Part shown: piece by piece, positions 1 to 8,982 of the stretch
How positions within the stretch are numbered: the stretch's first letter is position 1
Layout of the letters: every line of letters starts with the position of its first letter
From: Bacillota bacterium
GTDB taxonomy: Bacteria; Bacillota; Clostridia; Lachnospirales; Lachnospiraceae
Assembly: GCA_023420935.1 (NCBI GenBank)
Contig: JAEZUR010000047.1
Span: 1-34,978, forward strand
Direction of reading: 5' to 3'
DNA length: 34,978 bases
Notes under the pieces: generated by a model
What the model saw: the letters and a program-made list of their open reading frames with translations, nothing else
What the model was told of the DNA's origin: nothing
Database searches by the model: none
Position numbers and translations under genes: made by a program

Positions 1-85
1 CCTCTATACACAAACCTGTATCCCATACAATAACAATATTTGTTCCATTCGGATACTTACTTAATTGTTTAATTAATTCGTCCAT
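1..85 (-). CDS. Putative immunity protein, N-terminal part (runs off the window)
   Basis: The ATG at 83-85 follows a strong ribosome site (AAAAGGAGAATATAA) that overlaps the stop of the toxin gene, leaving only 13 bases between the two genes. The first 28 residues are visible; they begin MDELIKQLSKYPNG and contain an IVIVWDTG strand. I do not recognise the family. Its place directly downstream of, and apparently translationally coupled to, a polymorphic toxin makes an immunity protein the natural inference. Only the start of the gene is in the window. Confidence 0.6.
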   Translation of the reverse strand, partial: MDELIKQLSKYPNGTNIVIVWDTGLCIE

Positions 86-98
86 TTATATTCTCCTT

Positions 99-1364
99 TT
101 AATTAGGTCTTGCAGGAACAATATGAGCTCCATTTTTACCGTAGTGAATAATTCCAACTGTTGTATCTGTTGCAATACCAGTATTTGGATCAACATATTG
201 ACCAATTACCTCACCAAAATTTACTCTTTCTTTATTATTTCCAATCATAGTTCCTGTTCCTGCTTTTTCATCAAGCAATCTTTGAACATCATTCGCATCA
301 CCATTAATAGTACTTTTAACTTTACCGTTTGCTATTTCATTTTTGTAATTGTTTGTTCCAGGAATATGTTTTTCCTGTTGTCCTACATTTACCTTTGCTT
401 CAAAACCATTTACTATTTTAGTTCCTGAGCCACCCTTTGCTGCGTCTTCAACAACCTCCCCAACCTTTTCAACTTTATTGATAAACTTCTCCGGATCGCT
501 CAATTTATTAGAAACTTTTACAATATCCACAATATCATCAATCAATTCCAAAGTTGCATCCGCTATCTTGCTTGCTGTCTTTACACCTTTTGTAGTATAT
601 TTTCCTACTTTTGACACATCTCCGATTAGTGAAATCATTGATATTCCTGATATCAATGCATCCTTTTTCTTCCCTCGTACAGCATAAATGACTGAGTTAA
701 CAGCGTCGGCTGCATCTCCAACTACTGGAGCTATTCCTACCGCATCTAATTTAGCTTGCATTTCATCAATACTAGATTCTAGTAATTCTTCAGCAGTAAC
801 TTCCTCTGGTTCTGTACCACGCACTAGATTTATTACTTCATTCACAAAATCTGCTTTATCACCATATACTGGTATTTGACCTACTTGTTCTAAAAGTTTT
901 TGTAAATCATCTAGCAAGATTTCTTCTGCACTATTTTCTGGAACTTCTGGTTCTTCCGTCGCATTGGAACAAGCATTTTGATACTCTGGGCTATTTTTAA
1001 CTTTCTCCCAGAACTCTTCCACATCCTCAACGCCGTCTTCCACCCATTTTCCTAATTTATCAACCAGATTATAAATGTTTGCTCCGTATGTATCTAATAA
1101 TTTTTTCCACAAATGATAAATTTCTTTGGCTGCGTCTTTATTTGTTTCTTGTGCTACAGTTATATCGCTACTTTTTAACAATGCTATACTTACTGAACTA
1201 TAAGTAGACAATGGTAACGCAGTAGCTGCCGCTTGGTTTGCTGCATCATCAAGTGTGATCTTCGATAATTGATCAATGATATTTTGTTCCGTTTGCCTTA
1301 CCTTTTTTTCATATGTATCCAGCCGCTCCTTAAAATTATTTAGCGAACGATTCTGTCTATGCAC
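99..1364 (-). CDS. Polymorphic toxin, C-terminal part with type-50 toxin domain
   Basis: 421 residues from a GTG with no ribosome site. Residues 1-40 look coiled-coil. Residues 150-260 are a pre-toxin helical region with an internal duplication (QVGQIPVYGDKADFVNEV at 160-177 and AVGIAPVVGDAADAVNSV at 208-225). Residues about 313-421 match the polymorphic toxin type 50 domain as I know it: EKHIPGTNNY (331-340), a GTMIGNNKERV stretch (371-381), IGQYVDP (387-393) and the final IIHYGKNGAHIVPARP. This family belongs to the BECR-type RNase toxins; the conserved His residues are probably catalytic. No signal peptide is seen. The reading frame continues upstream into the 1377-1613 fragment with only one TAA between, so the protein has probably lost its N-terminus by a nonsense mutation. 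A putative immunity gene follows directly. Confidence 0.75.
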   Translation of the reverse strand: MHRQNRSLNNFKERLDTYEKKVRQTEQNIIDQLSKITLDDAANQAAATALPLSTYSSVSIALLKSSDITVAQETNKDAAKEIYHLWKKLLDTYGANIYNLVDKLGKWVEDGVEDVEEFWEKVKNSPEYQNACSNATEEPEVPENSAEEILLDDLQKLLEQVGQIPVYGDKADFVNEVINLVRGTEPEEVTAEELLESSIDEMQAKLDAVGIAPVVGDAADAVNSVIYAVRGKKKDALISGISMISLIGDVSKVGKYTTKGVKTASKIADATLELIDDIVDIVKVSNKLSDPEKFINKVEKVGEVVEDAAKGGSGTKIVNGFEAKVNVGQQEKHIPGTNNYKNEIANGKVKSTINGDANDVQRLLDEKAGTGTMIGNNKERVNFGEVIGQYVDPNTGIATDTTVGIIHYGKNGAHIVPARPN

Positions 1365-1376
1365 AGAAGCAAAACA

Positions 1377-1613
1377 TTACTGCAATTCTTCACGAATATC
1401 AAGGGAGCTAAATCTTAATCGATTTTGGCATGATTCTATATGTTCCAAACAGTTTAATACCTGTTTATTATAATCCTCCGTAACCTGATCAATCAAGTTT
1501 TTTATAGGCTCTACATTATCATATTCCAATCCGACGCAACCCTGAGCTTCAATATAAGTTTGATTTGTTAACTGATTGGTGCTACTTTTATCCTTTTTTT
1601 CTGAACCATCCAA
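1377..1613 (-). CDS. N-terminal fragment of the interrupted toxin gene
   Basis: 78 residues if started at the TTG at 1611-1613, which lies seven bases after a GGGAGG ribosome site (the longer reading back to 1628 would start on top of that site). The N-terminus is polar, then comes a helical stretch (LIDQVTEDYNKQVLNCLEHI). It ends at TAA 1377-1379, and the next codons stay in the same frame as the 99-1364 toxin. The helical, coiled-coil character runs straight across the stop, so the original product was probably one protein of about 504 residues. It could instead be a separate small partner protein, as seen beside some type VII secreted toxins, but the shared frame argues against this. Confidence 0.55.
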   Translation of the reverse strand: MDGSEKKDKSSTNQLTNQTYIEAQGCVGLEYDNVEPIKNLIDQVTEDYNKQVLNCLEHIESCQNRLRFSSLDIREELQ

Positions 1614-1763
1614 GACTTCACCTCCCAATTATGCATTACACATTTTTTGTATTTTTATGTATATTTATTCCAATTAGTACTATATCAAAATAACATATGC
1701 AAAATCTATAGGCCTATCTAACTAGTTTTTATAAATTATAATTATTTAAGCTTAATCCCAATT

Positions 1764-1804
1764 AAAAAAAGGTATAGATCACATTTACAAATGATCCATA
1801 CCTT
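1764..1804 (-). terminator. Intrinsic terminator of the metQ-to-aminotransferase operon
   Basis: On the minus strand, AAGGTAT-GATCA pairs with TGATC-ATACCTT around a short loop, followed directly by a run of T. It lies 24 bases after the aminotransferase stop and ends the large catabolic operon. The rest of 1614-1827 is AT-rich and shows no gene. Confidence 0.8.
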
Positions 1805-1827
1805 ATAAATAATTACACTAAATTTAA

Positions 1828-2988
1828 TCACCTTACCAATTGCTTAATACGTTCCAATCGATTCAATGCCTCATAAAGCGTTTCATCTTTCTTAGCAAAA
1901 TGAAAACGAATATACTGATTGATATCTTCCCGGAAGAAACTTGATCCCGGCACTGCGGCAACTCCAATCTTCTCAATCAACGTTTCGCAGAATTCGCTAT
2001 CCTTATCATATCCAAATTCACTGATGTCTACCATGACATAGTAAGTACCCTGTGGCTTAACATAATTTAACCCAATCCGGTCAAGTCCATCACAGAATAA
2101 ACTTCTCATATGGGTGTACTTATCTCTTAAATCAGTGTAATAATCATCACCAAAATTCAACCCAACAACTGCAGCTTCCTGAAGAGGTGCTGCTGCACCT
2201 ACCGTTAAGAAATCATGTACTTTCTTGGCAACATCAATAATATGAGGTGGTGCTATGATATACCCAAGACGCCAGCCAGTAATGGAATAGGTCTTAGAAA
2301 GAGAACTACAGGATATGGTTCGTTCAAACATATTTGGTAAGGAAGCAAAATACACATGTTCATATGGCTCATAAACAATATGTTCATAGACTTCATCGGT
2401 AATAACAAAGGTATCATATTTTTCCGCAAAGTCAGCAATGATTAATAACTCTTCTCTCGTAAATACCTTACCAGTAGGATTGGATGGATTACAAAGAACC
2501 AAAGCCTTAGGCCCTTGTTTAAATGCTCTTTCCAGTTCATCTACATCAAACGTAAAGGTCGGTGGAGTTAGGGGCACGTAGATTGGGATTGCTCCAGTTA
2601 GTATGGTATCTGCTGTATAATTCTCATAAAATGGAGAAAAGATAATTACTTTGTCTCCTGGATTACACACACTCATCATGGCCGCCATCATAGCTTCGGT
2701 ACTGCCGCAAGTCACTACAACTTCACTATTAGGATCAATCGTCCTGCCTTGAAAATGTAACTGTTTTCTTGCTAAGGCTTCCCTGAAATTATTGGCACCC
2801 CAGGTTATGGAATACTGATGTGGTCCTTTGGTTCCCAAAGAGCTTAAAGAATCAATCAATTGTTGGGGTGGATCAAAGTCAGGAAATCCTTGTGATAAAT
2901 TAACTGCGTTATACTCATTAGAGATACGAGTCATCTTACGTATGACAGATTCCGTAAAGGTATTGGTTCTATTACTTAATTGCGGCAT
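1828..2988 (-). CDS. Class I/II PLP-dependent aminotransferase (methionine/aromatic type)
   Basis: 386 residues, the usual length for this fold. It should transfer the amino group of an amino acid to a 2-oxoacid in the cytoplasm. Fold-type I landmarks are clear: NPSNPTGK at 167-174, ITDEVYEHI around 196-204 and the PLP lysine K232 in SSLSKTYSITGWRLG. The start of the protein (NAVNLSQGFPDFDPP) resembles the kynurenine/methionine aminotransferase group (YbdL, KAT-like). It is the last gene of the operon, 15 bases after the PaaK-like ligase, and its 2-oxoacid product is the expected substrate of the ferredoxin oxidoreductase encoded upstream. With MetQNI in the same operon, methionine to 4-methylthio-2-oxobutyrate is the favoured reaction (inference); aromatic or branched-chain amino acids remain possible. 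Confidence 0.85.
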   Translation of the reverse strand: MPQLSNRTNTFTESVIRKMTRISNEYNAVNLSQGFPDFDPPQQLIDSLSSLGTKGPHQYSITWGANNFREALARKQLHFQGRTIDPNSEVVVTCGSTEAMMAAMMSVCNPGDKVIIFSPFYENYTADTILTGAIPIYVPLTPPTFTFDVDELERAFKQGPKALVLCNPSNPTGKVFTREELLIIADFAEKYDTFVITDEVYEHIVYEPYEHVYFASLPNMFERTISCSSLSKTYSITGWRLGYIIAPPHIIDVAKKVHDFLTVGAAAPLQEAAVVGLNFGDDYYTDLRDKYTHMRSLFCDGLDRIGLNYVKPQGTYYVMVDISEFGYDKDSEFCETLIEKIGVAAVPGSSFFREDINQYIRFHFAKKDETLYEALNRLERIKQLVR

Positions 2989-3003
2989 ATTACATCCTCC
3001 TGG

Positions 3004-4344
3004 TTATATACTGTAATCTAATTTTCGTTCATCGATGAGTCTCTTGGCTTTGTGTGTTGCTCGTGGTAAATGTCCGTCTTCCCGAATGATAACTTCACTT
3101 GGTTTTACTCCTAACCTTGTCTTTAAAGCAAGGGATACTCTATTTTGTAGTTGCTCAATTGTCTCATTGCTACCTGCTTTTTGCTCTATCTCCACTTTAT
3201 ATTTCGTGGTAAAGTTCTCTTCAGATATACGAATTAAGTACTCACCTGTTATCCCTTCCAGCCCTCTTATGACATATTCCACGTCACTTGGAAATACATT
3301 AACACCTGATACAATAAACATATCATCCAATCTTCCTACAATGTTAATTCTTGCATGTGTTCTTCCACAGGTACAGGTTTCTTTATTCACATATCCTATG
3401 TCTCCCGTGCGAAAACGGATCATTGGTCTGGCTTTTTTCCTGAGTGTAGTTAATACTAATTCGCCTCTCTCACCATCCGGTACAATCTCTCCAGTCTCCA
3501 CATCAATTACTTCCACTAAAATGTGATCTTCAGCCAGATGCAAACCATCTCTCGCTTCACACATAGCTGCACAAGCTCCGAAGATATCTGAGATTCCAAA
3601 GAAATCATATACTTTTGCATCCCAGAGTTCTTCAATGGCATCTCTCGTTGCTTCAATGGAGCCTCCTGCTTCGCCTGCAACAATAATTGTATGTATAGAC
3701 AAATCTTTCGCTGGATCAATACCATGCTTTTTGGCCGTTTCACCTAGGTACCAAGCGTATGAAGGAGTGGTCCAGATAATCGTTGGTTGGAATTCCTTTA
3801 GGATAAAGAGCAATCGATCAGAAGGAATTGTTCCTGCCCAGATACAAAGTGCTCCCAGATTCTGTGCGCCAATGACATCGGGACCACCTACGAATAAAGT
3901 AAAGTTCAAAGCATGCACATAACGATCACTTTTTCTCATGCCTGCTCCATAGAATAATCTACTTTCTACATCTTGGAACTCATCAAAATCCTGTTTTGTA
4001 AATGGACTAAGGGTTGGAACTCCAGTAGACCCACTAGAAGCAGATACAAATACAACTTCGTCTTCACTTACTGTAACCATCTCACCTAGCAGACTTCCTA
4101 CTCCTTGAGTATCACGTTCTGTCTTCTTATTCACATATGGGAACTTAGTTAGATCAGAAAGTGTATGAATATCCTCTGGTTTCACCCCCGCTTCATCGAA
4201 GGCTCGCTTATAATAAGGGGAGTTCTGATATGCATAGGCAACCATATCCTTAAGTTCCGCTAGTTGTAACTCCTCTAATTCCTTACGTGGCATTGTTTCA
4301 ATTGCCTCATTCCAATATTTTCTTTCCTCTGTAATTATACTCAT
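3004..4344 (-). CDS. PaaK-type (phenylacetate) CoA ligase
   Basis: 446 residues, close to the 430-440 typical of PaaK. The adenylate-forming signatures are present: SASSGSTGVP (P-loop) near 105, FFGISDIFG in the middle, RFRTGDIG near 310, and the C-terminal lysine in RATHKAKRL. A CTCGR motif follows the RTGD block, as in PaaK. The family joins an aryl or alkyl acid to CoA using ATP. Beside an oxoacid:ferredoxin oxidoreductase it may work in the acid-releasing direction or activate the same acid taken up from outside. In archaea and clostridia PaaK-like genes often accompany indolepyruvate or other oxoacid oxidoreductases. The ribosome site AAAGGAG precedes the ATG; it starts 6 bases after the beta subunit stop. 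Confidence 0.85.
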   Translation of the reverse strand: MSIITEERKYWNEAIETMPRKELEELQLAELKDMVAYAYQNSPYYKRAFDEAGVKPEDIHTLSDLTKFPYVNKKTERDTQGVGSLLGEMVTVSEDEVVFVSASSGSTGVPTLSPFTKQDFDEFQDVESRLFYGAGMRKSDRYVHALNFTLFVGGPDVIGAQNLGALCIWAGTIPSDRLLFILKEFQPTIIWTTPSYAWYLGETAKKHGIDPAKDLSIHTIIVAGEAGGSIEATRDAIEELWDAKVYDFFGISDIFGACAAMCEARDGLHLAEDHILVEVIDVETGEIVPDGERGELVLTTLRKKARPMIRFRTGDIGYVNKETCTCGRTHARINIVGRLDDMFIVSGVNVFPSDVEYVIRGLEGITGEYLIRISEENFTTKYKVEIEQKAGSNETIEQLQNRVSLALKTRLGVKPSEVIIREDGHLPRATHKAKRLIDERKLDYSI

Positions 4345-4350
4345 ATTGTA

Positions 4351-5250
4351 TCACTCCTTTACCCATTTTTCATTTATCTTTTTCCATTTTAGATCTCTTG
4401 CCGCAATAATTGATTCAATATCTTGATCCGATAGATGTTTAAAACGTCCCTGCCGTTTCAGATAATGAGTTGCCAACGAAAGATCCTTTGGAGTTCTATT
4501 CACCTTAAATTCTCCATTTTCATATTCAGCCAGATACCAAAGACCACTATCCACAATCTCTTTTGCAATATCAATGGTTTCTTCTGTTTTGATGCCCCAA
4601 CCTGTAGGACAAGGCGCGATCACATGTATGTAAGATGTTCCCTCAACTTGAGAAGCTTTTTGCACTTTATCAATAAAATCATTGATATAACCAACACTTG
4701 CCGTTGCTGCATAAGCAATATCATGGGCGGCAACAATTTCAAACATATTTTTCTTCTGTCTTACATTGCCATGAATATTCTGGCCAGCTGGTGTAGTCGT
4801 TGTCTTTGACCCAAATGGGGTGAGTCCGCTTTTTTGAACTCCAGTATTCATATAGGCCTCATTGTCATAACAGATGTAGATTACGTTATCTCCTCGGTCA
4901 ATGGCGCCAGAAAGAGCCTGAATACCAATATCTGCCGTTCCACCGTCACCTGCAATTCCTAATGTTTTGAAATTCTTGATTCCAAGTGCTCTCGCTCCTG
5001 CCTCTATTCCTGTTAACATGGACGCAGTTCCAGCAAACGTAGAAATAATTGCATTATTACTAAAACATAATTGAGGATAATTGAATCCAACCGCACTCAT
5101 ACATCCAGCTGGCAAAACAGTAAAGGTACGTTCACCCAAAACCTTAAGTGCCATACGTACTGCTAGGCTTCCACCACATCCCGCACAGGCTTTATGTCCA
5201 TAGAAGAATTCATCATCCGAAATATTTCTCGCGGTAATTTTGTTATCCAT
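4351..5250 (-). CDS. 2-oxoacid:ferredoxin oxidoreductase, beta subunit (TPP-binding)
   Basis: 299 residues, usual for PorB/VorB-type beta subunits. The thiamine-diphosphate site is GDGGTADIG followed by YDNEAYMNTG. Cysteines in HKACAGCGG, LPAGCMS and APCPTGW are placed as the ligands of the proximal [4Fe-4S] cluster. It catalyses the CoA-dependent oxidative decarboxylation of a 2-oxoacid together with the alpha subunit. Its ATG overlaps the alpha stop by 8 bases (ATGGATAA). The four-gene order gamma-delta-alpha-beta is that of the Por/Vor family and not of the fused indolepyruvate IorAB enzyme. The exact oxoacid cannot be told from sequence. Confidence 0.9.
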   Translation of the reverse strand: MDNKITARNISDDEFFYGHKACAGCGGSLAVRMALKVLGERTFTVLPAGCMSAVGFNYPQLCFSNNAIISTFAGTASMLTGIEAGARALGIKNFKTLGIAGDGGTADIGIQALSGAIDRGDNVIYICYDNEAYMNTGVQKSGLTPFGSKTTTTPAGQNIHGNVRQKKNMFEIVAAHDIAYAATASVGYINDFIDKVQKASQVEGTSYIHVIAPCPTGWGIKTEETIDIAKEIVDSGLWYLAEYENGEFKVNRTPKDLSLATHYLKRQGRFKHLSDQDIESIIAARDLKWKKINEKWVKE

Positions 5251-6412
5251 CTATCTCCACCCCCAAACCGATAAAGTTAATGAGTTCGCCGCCTTGTTGG
5301 AGATGCCTGAAGATATCCTTTATATTATCTTCTGTAATATCACGTCCACCCAAACCTCCAATAAAGTTATAGGAAGGAATAAATGCCTGATGTTTCATAA
5401 GGGCAGAATTCACGTTAGTATACACTGTGCCCTCATATCCAAATGAGATATCTTTTTCTAAAGTACCAACCGCCCTTGCATGCTTAACAGCATTGACTAT
5501 CTCAATATCTGGAAACGGACGCAGGTAACGAACCTTTAATACGCCAACTTTCTTACCTTCTTGACGAAGTTGATCCACTACGTTTCTACATAATCCAGTA
5601 ATACTTCCAAGGGTTAACAGAATATAATCCGCATCTTCGCAGCGATAGGTATCAATTAACCCGCCATACCTTCTATGTAAGATACCGTGGAATCGCTCAT
5701 CTGCTTCTTCAATCACTTCCTTGGCTGCAATAACACCACGGTGCTGTATTAATTTAAATTCCATATTATCTGCTGGACCTACGCTAAAAGCCAGATTCTT
5801 TGGATGATCCAGGTCCATTTTATTCTCTGTTTGAAACGTTGGAAGGAATTCATCTGCTTGTTCCTTGGATGGGATTTCAACATACTCATAGGTATGCGTT
5901 AATACAAATCCATCTAGATTCACCATAACTGGCGTTAAAACATTTTCATGCTCTGCTATGTAATAACTTTGCAATGCCATATCAAGGCTTTCCTGTGCAT
6001 CCTCCACATAGACCTGAATCCATCCGCAATCCAACTGTGATATAGAATCTCGCTGATCCCCATATATATTCCATGGAAGGGCGGTTGAGCGATTGGCATT
6101 CATCATAACAATCGGGAATCTACCTCCACTGGCATAAGGAAGGCATTCCGCCATATATAAAAGTCCCTGAGATGAAGTAGCCGTAAATACCCTAGCACCA
6201 ACTGAACTGGCACCCATTGCACAGGACAAGGCAGAGTGTTCCGATTCCACATGAATAAATTCACTGAGAAGACTTTTATCCTCTACCATTTCGGATAGTT
6301 TTTCTACAACTATAGTCTGAGGAGTAATTGGATAAGCTGATATAACCTGGGGCTTTGCAAGTCGTATTCCATATGCAAACGCTTCATTTCCTGATAAAAA
6401 TTTCTTTCCCAT
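5243..6412 (-). CDS. 2-oxoacid:ferredoxin oxidoreductase, alpha subunit
   Basis: 389 residues from the ATG at 6412, chosen because AAGGAGG sits just before it; the open frame extends to 6505 but the extra 31 residues overlap the delta gene and resemble nothing. The start GNEAFAYGIRLAKPQVISAYPITPQT is diagnostic of PorA/VorB alpha subunits, as are HVESEHSALSCAMGAS and the ATSSQGLLYMAE region. It binds the substrate and CoA with the beta subunit. The ATG lies only one base after the delta stop. Product and pathway are as for the beta subunit: an acyl-CoA, CO2 and reduced ferredoxin. Confidence 0.9.
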   Translation of the reverse strand: MGKKFLSGNEAFAYGIRLAKPQVISAYPITPQTIVVEKLSEMVEDKSLLSEFIHVESEHSALSCAMGASSVGARVFTATSSQGLLYMAECLPYASGGRFPIVMMNANRSTALPWNIYGDQRDSISQLDCGWIQVYVEDAQESLDMALQSYYIAEHENVLTPVMVNLDGFVLTHTYEYVEIPSKEQADEFLPTFQTENKMDLDHPKNLAFSVGPADNMEFKLIQHRGVIAAKEVIEEADERFHGILHRRYGGLIDTYRCEDADYILLTLGSITGLCRNVVDQLRQEGKKVGVLKVRYLRPFPDIEIVNAVKHARAVGTLEKDISFGYEGTVYTNVNSALMKHQAFIPSYNFIGGLGGRDITEDNIKDIFRHLQQGGELINFIGLGVEIDG

Positions 6413-6413
6413 A

Positions 6414-6710
6414 TTACACCTCCTTTTCCATATGAATTGCACCAAACTTACATACTGTAGTACAGATTCCGCATCCCTTGCAGAAATCATAATCAATGGC
6501 AACATGTGATTCTTCCTTATATATCACACCGTCTGGACAATACATATAACATTGCAAACAATTACTGCATTGTTCCACATTTATTACAGGCTTATCATTA
6601 CGCCATCCAGCATTTTTTGTTACTAAATGTCCTGCCTGGAAGGATGTACCAACAGGGTATTGCGACAACTTTATTGGTTTTTCATACTTTTGTAAAAATG
6701 GTTTATTCAT
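6414..6710 (-). CDS. 2-oxoacid:ferredoxin oxidoreductase, delta (ferredoxin-like) subunit
   Basis: 98 residues with two complete [4Fe-4S] motifs: CSNCLQCYMYCP and CKGCGICTTVCK, the 2x[4Fe-4S] ferredoxin pattern of Por/Vor delta subunits. It carries electrons from the TPP centre to free ferredoxin. The ATG shares one base with the gamma stop (TAATG), so the genes are translationally coupled. Confidence 0.9.
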   Translation of the reverse strand: MNKPFLQKYEKPIKLSQYPVGTSFQAGHLVTKNAGWRNDKPVINVEQCSNCLQCYMYCPDGVIYKEESHVAIDYDFCKGCGICTTVCKFGAIHMEKEV

Positions 6711-7246
6711 TACAATATCTCCTTTACCATTTGATAAGCCTGTTCCATGATGCTCTTATTTTTCTCAATCACTTTTTCACTTAAATAATCCTGAATAATT
6801 GACTCTACGGAAGAAAGTTTGCTTAGTTTCGAAATACCTAGTAAGGCACCCAACATAGCAGTATTCGTAATTGGCGCTCCCATAATTTCTCTAGCCATCT
6901 TAGTTGCATCCAACGTAATCACCTGTGAATACTGATTATATTTTGTTGGATTAGAACTATTAACGAGTACTTTTCCTTCCTCTTTTAAATCTTTTAAAAC
7001 ACTCCTATCAAATAATGTTTCATCCAGAAACACAATATAATCACAATCTTTAATCTCAGTCCGATTCGTTACAGGCTTATCATCAATCTTGGTAAATGCC
7101 TGAATCGGAGCACCTCGTCGTTCTGGTCCAAAGGAAGGAAACGCAAGTGCATATTTTCCCTCATATCCAGCCACCGCAGCTCCCAGTATTTTGGAAGCGG
7201 TAAATGCTCCCTGACCACCTCTTCCTTGCCATCGAATCTCTATCAT
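6710..7246 (-). CDS. 2-oxoacid:ferredoxin oxidoreductase, gamma subunit
   Basis: 178 residues. The start IRWQGRGGQGAFTASKILG is the hallmark of the gamma domain (GxGGQG), and SFGPERRGAPIQAFTKI and DETLF follow in the usual places. This subunit bridges the complex and contributes to CoA binding. It is first of the four oxidoreductase genes and starts 24 bases after the metI stop, which ties the enzyme to the MetNIQ importer in one operon. Confidence 0.9.
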   Translation of the reverse strand: MIEIRWQGRGGQGAFTASKILGAAVAGYEGKYALAFPSFGPERRGAPIQAFTKIDDKPVTNRTEIKDCDYIVFLDETLFDRSVLKDLKEEGKVLVNSSNPTKYNQYSQVITLDATKMAREIMGAPITNTAMLGALLGISKLSKLSSVESIIQDYLSEKVIEKNKSIMEQAYQMVKEIL

Positions 7247-7270
7247 CGTTTCTCTCCTTTATTAACATAC

Positions 7271-7927
7271 CTACTTTTTATTGGCTCTGTTTGCAGCATA
7301 ATCCCCAGCACCTTGTAATATCTGAACAATTGCAATCAGTATAATCACGCAAATCAACATAACATCTGTCTGATAACGTTGATAACCGTAGCGAATTGCC
7401 AAGTCACCAATACCGCCTCCACCAACTGTTCCTGCCATAGCAGAAAAACCAATTAGGGAAATGGCGGTTACCGTCATATTTTTCAGTAACTGTGGCAATG
7501 CTTCTGGAATTAAAATATGTATAATGACAGAGCGAATCTTTGCTCCCGATGCAAGGGCAGCCTCAAGCACACCTTTATTCACATCGGAAAAAGAAGCCTC
7601 TACAAGTCTTGCGTAAAATGCTATAGCTGCAACAGCTAATGGAACAATGACTGCTTTTGGTCCAATGGACGTACCCACAATACTATGTGATAAGGGCATA
7701 AGCAAAACAAGTAAGATAAGAAAAGGTACCGATCGGATCATATTAATCACAATGCCAAAAGTTTCATTCACGATTCGATTCTTAACAAACAGTGGATTGG
7801 ATGTGAGAAACAATAACAATCCCAGCATTCCTCCAAAGATCACAGATAACACTAATGATGAGACTACCATCAATGCAGATTCTCCAAATGCACGCAAAAG
7901 CGCCTCACCTAAGTTGAATTGGTTCAT
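7271..7927 (-). CDS. metI: Methionine-type ABC importer permease
   Basis: 218 residues with five or so hydrophobic segments, matching MetI. The coupling-helix (EAA) region is near EAALASGAKIRSVIIHILIPEALPQ. It forms the membrane channel of the MetNIQ importer (methionine uptake family). The ATG overlaps the metN stop (ATGA), and GGAGGTGATACAGGA precedes it. Family members may also carry D-methionine, methionine sulfoxide or other amino acids. Confidence 0.88.
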   Translation of the reverse strand: MNQFNLGEALLRAFGESALMVVSSLVLSVIFGGMLGLLLFLTSNPLFVKNRIVNETFGIVINMIRSVPFLILLVLLMPLSHSIVGTSIGPKAVIVPLAVAAIAFYARLVEASFSDVNKGVLEAALASGAKIRSVIIHILIPEALPQLLKNMTVTAISLIGFSAMAGTVGGGGIGDLAIRYGYQRYQTDVMLICVIILIAIVQILQGAGDYAANRANKK

Positions 7928-8931
7928 TCCTGTATCACCTCCAAAGCAGCTGTATTCTCCTGTAGATAGGTCATGGCATGTTGTACGGTTTCGGTTTCTC
8001 CGATTAAATGTACATATAAAATACCAAGTGGTATCTGGCTGATGTATTCAATCTTACCAAGTAGGATATTAAACCCTATGCCAAATGTATTAGCAGCCAT
8101 TGACAGAATGGGATTATTGGCATTATCACCTTGGTATATTAATTTAATGATGGTACCTTTGGTATTCTCTAGTATTTGTTTTGGAAGATCAAATTGAGTT
8201 GTATAACTAATTAGTTGGCGTGTAAAAACATCCTTCGGCTTCGTAAACACATCATAAACATGCCCAATTTCTACTAATTCGCCTGCATTCATGATTGCTA
8301 CCTTATGGCAAATGCTTTTTACTACCTCAAGTTCATGGGTAATAATCACAATGGTGATTCCCATTTTCTCATTAAGTTCTTTCAATAATGACAGGATAGC
8401 CGCTGTTGTCTCTAAATCCAGTGCTGAGGTCGGCTCGTCACAAAGCAAAATCTTAGCGTCATTGGCCAACGCTCTTGCAATCGCAACGCGTTGTTTCTGC
8501 CCTCCTGAAAGCTGTGAAGGATACGAATGTATTTTGTCTGACAGACTTACCAATTCCAAAAGTTCTTTCACCCGTATGTCAATCTCTTCTTTACTTTTAT
8601 TGGCTTCCTTTAACACAAAAGCAATATTCTGGTACACTGTTTTGCTTTCCGCAAGATTAAAATGCTGAAATATCATACCAATATTACGGCGTAGTCTTCG
8701 AAGTTCATCACCCTTATAATTGGTTACATCCTTCCCAGCAATCTTTACCTGTCCCTGTGTGAGCTCTTGTAACAGATTAATTGTTCGTAACAACGTACTT
8801 TTTCCTGCACCACTGGAGCCAACGATTCCAAATATCTCACCCGTTTGAATGGAAAAAGAAATATTTTTCATTGCATAGATATTATTTTTTTTATGTGGAA
8901 ATGAGACACTAGCCTCTTTAAATTCAATCAT
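7924..8931 (-). CDS. metN: Methionine-type ABC importer ATPase
   Basis: 335 residues. Walker A is GSSGAGKST, the signature LSGGQKQR, Walker B ILLCDEPTSALD and the H-loop ITHE. The C-terminal 90 residues form the NIL domain typical of MetN, which in E. coli MetN binds methionine and shuts transport off (transinhibition). It drives uptake through MetI with MetQ as the binding protein. It lies 51 bases after metQ and overlaps metI by 4 bases. Confidence 0.9.
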   Translation of the reverse strand: MIEFKEASVSFPHKKNNIYAMKNISFSIQTGEIFGIVGSSGAGKSTLLRTINLLQELTQGQVKIAGKDVTNYKGDELRRLRRNIGMIFQHFNLAESKTVYQNIAFVLKEANKSKEEIDIRVKELLELVSLSDKIHSYPSQLSGGQKQRVAIARALANDAKILLCDEPTSALDLETTAAILSLLKELNEKMGITIVIITHELEVVKSICHKVAIMNAGELVEIGHVYDVFTKPKDVFTRQLISYTTQFDLPKQILENTKGTIIKLIYQGDNANNPILSMAANTFGIGFNILLGKIEYISQIPLGILYVHLIGETETVQHAMTYLQENTAALEVIQE

Positions 8932-8982
8932 ATCTTTTTCCTCGTCTTTCTAATAAAACAATTGGTGGAACTAAATTATGTA

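Noticed and set aside
1377..1613. LXG or WXG100 type VII secretion domain
   Set aside because: The helical N-terminal fragment has neither an LXG nor a WXG motif, so the delivery route is left open.
3035..3526. 163-codon plus-strand open frame
   Set aside because: It lies wholly opposite the PaaK-type ligase, has no ribosome site and no recognisable protein features. Other plus-strand frames within 1-29000 were set aside for the same reason.
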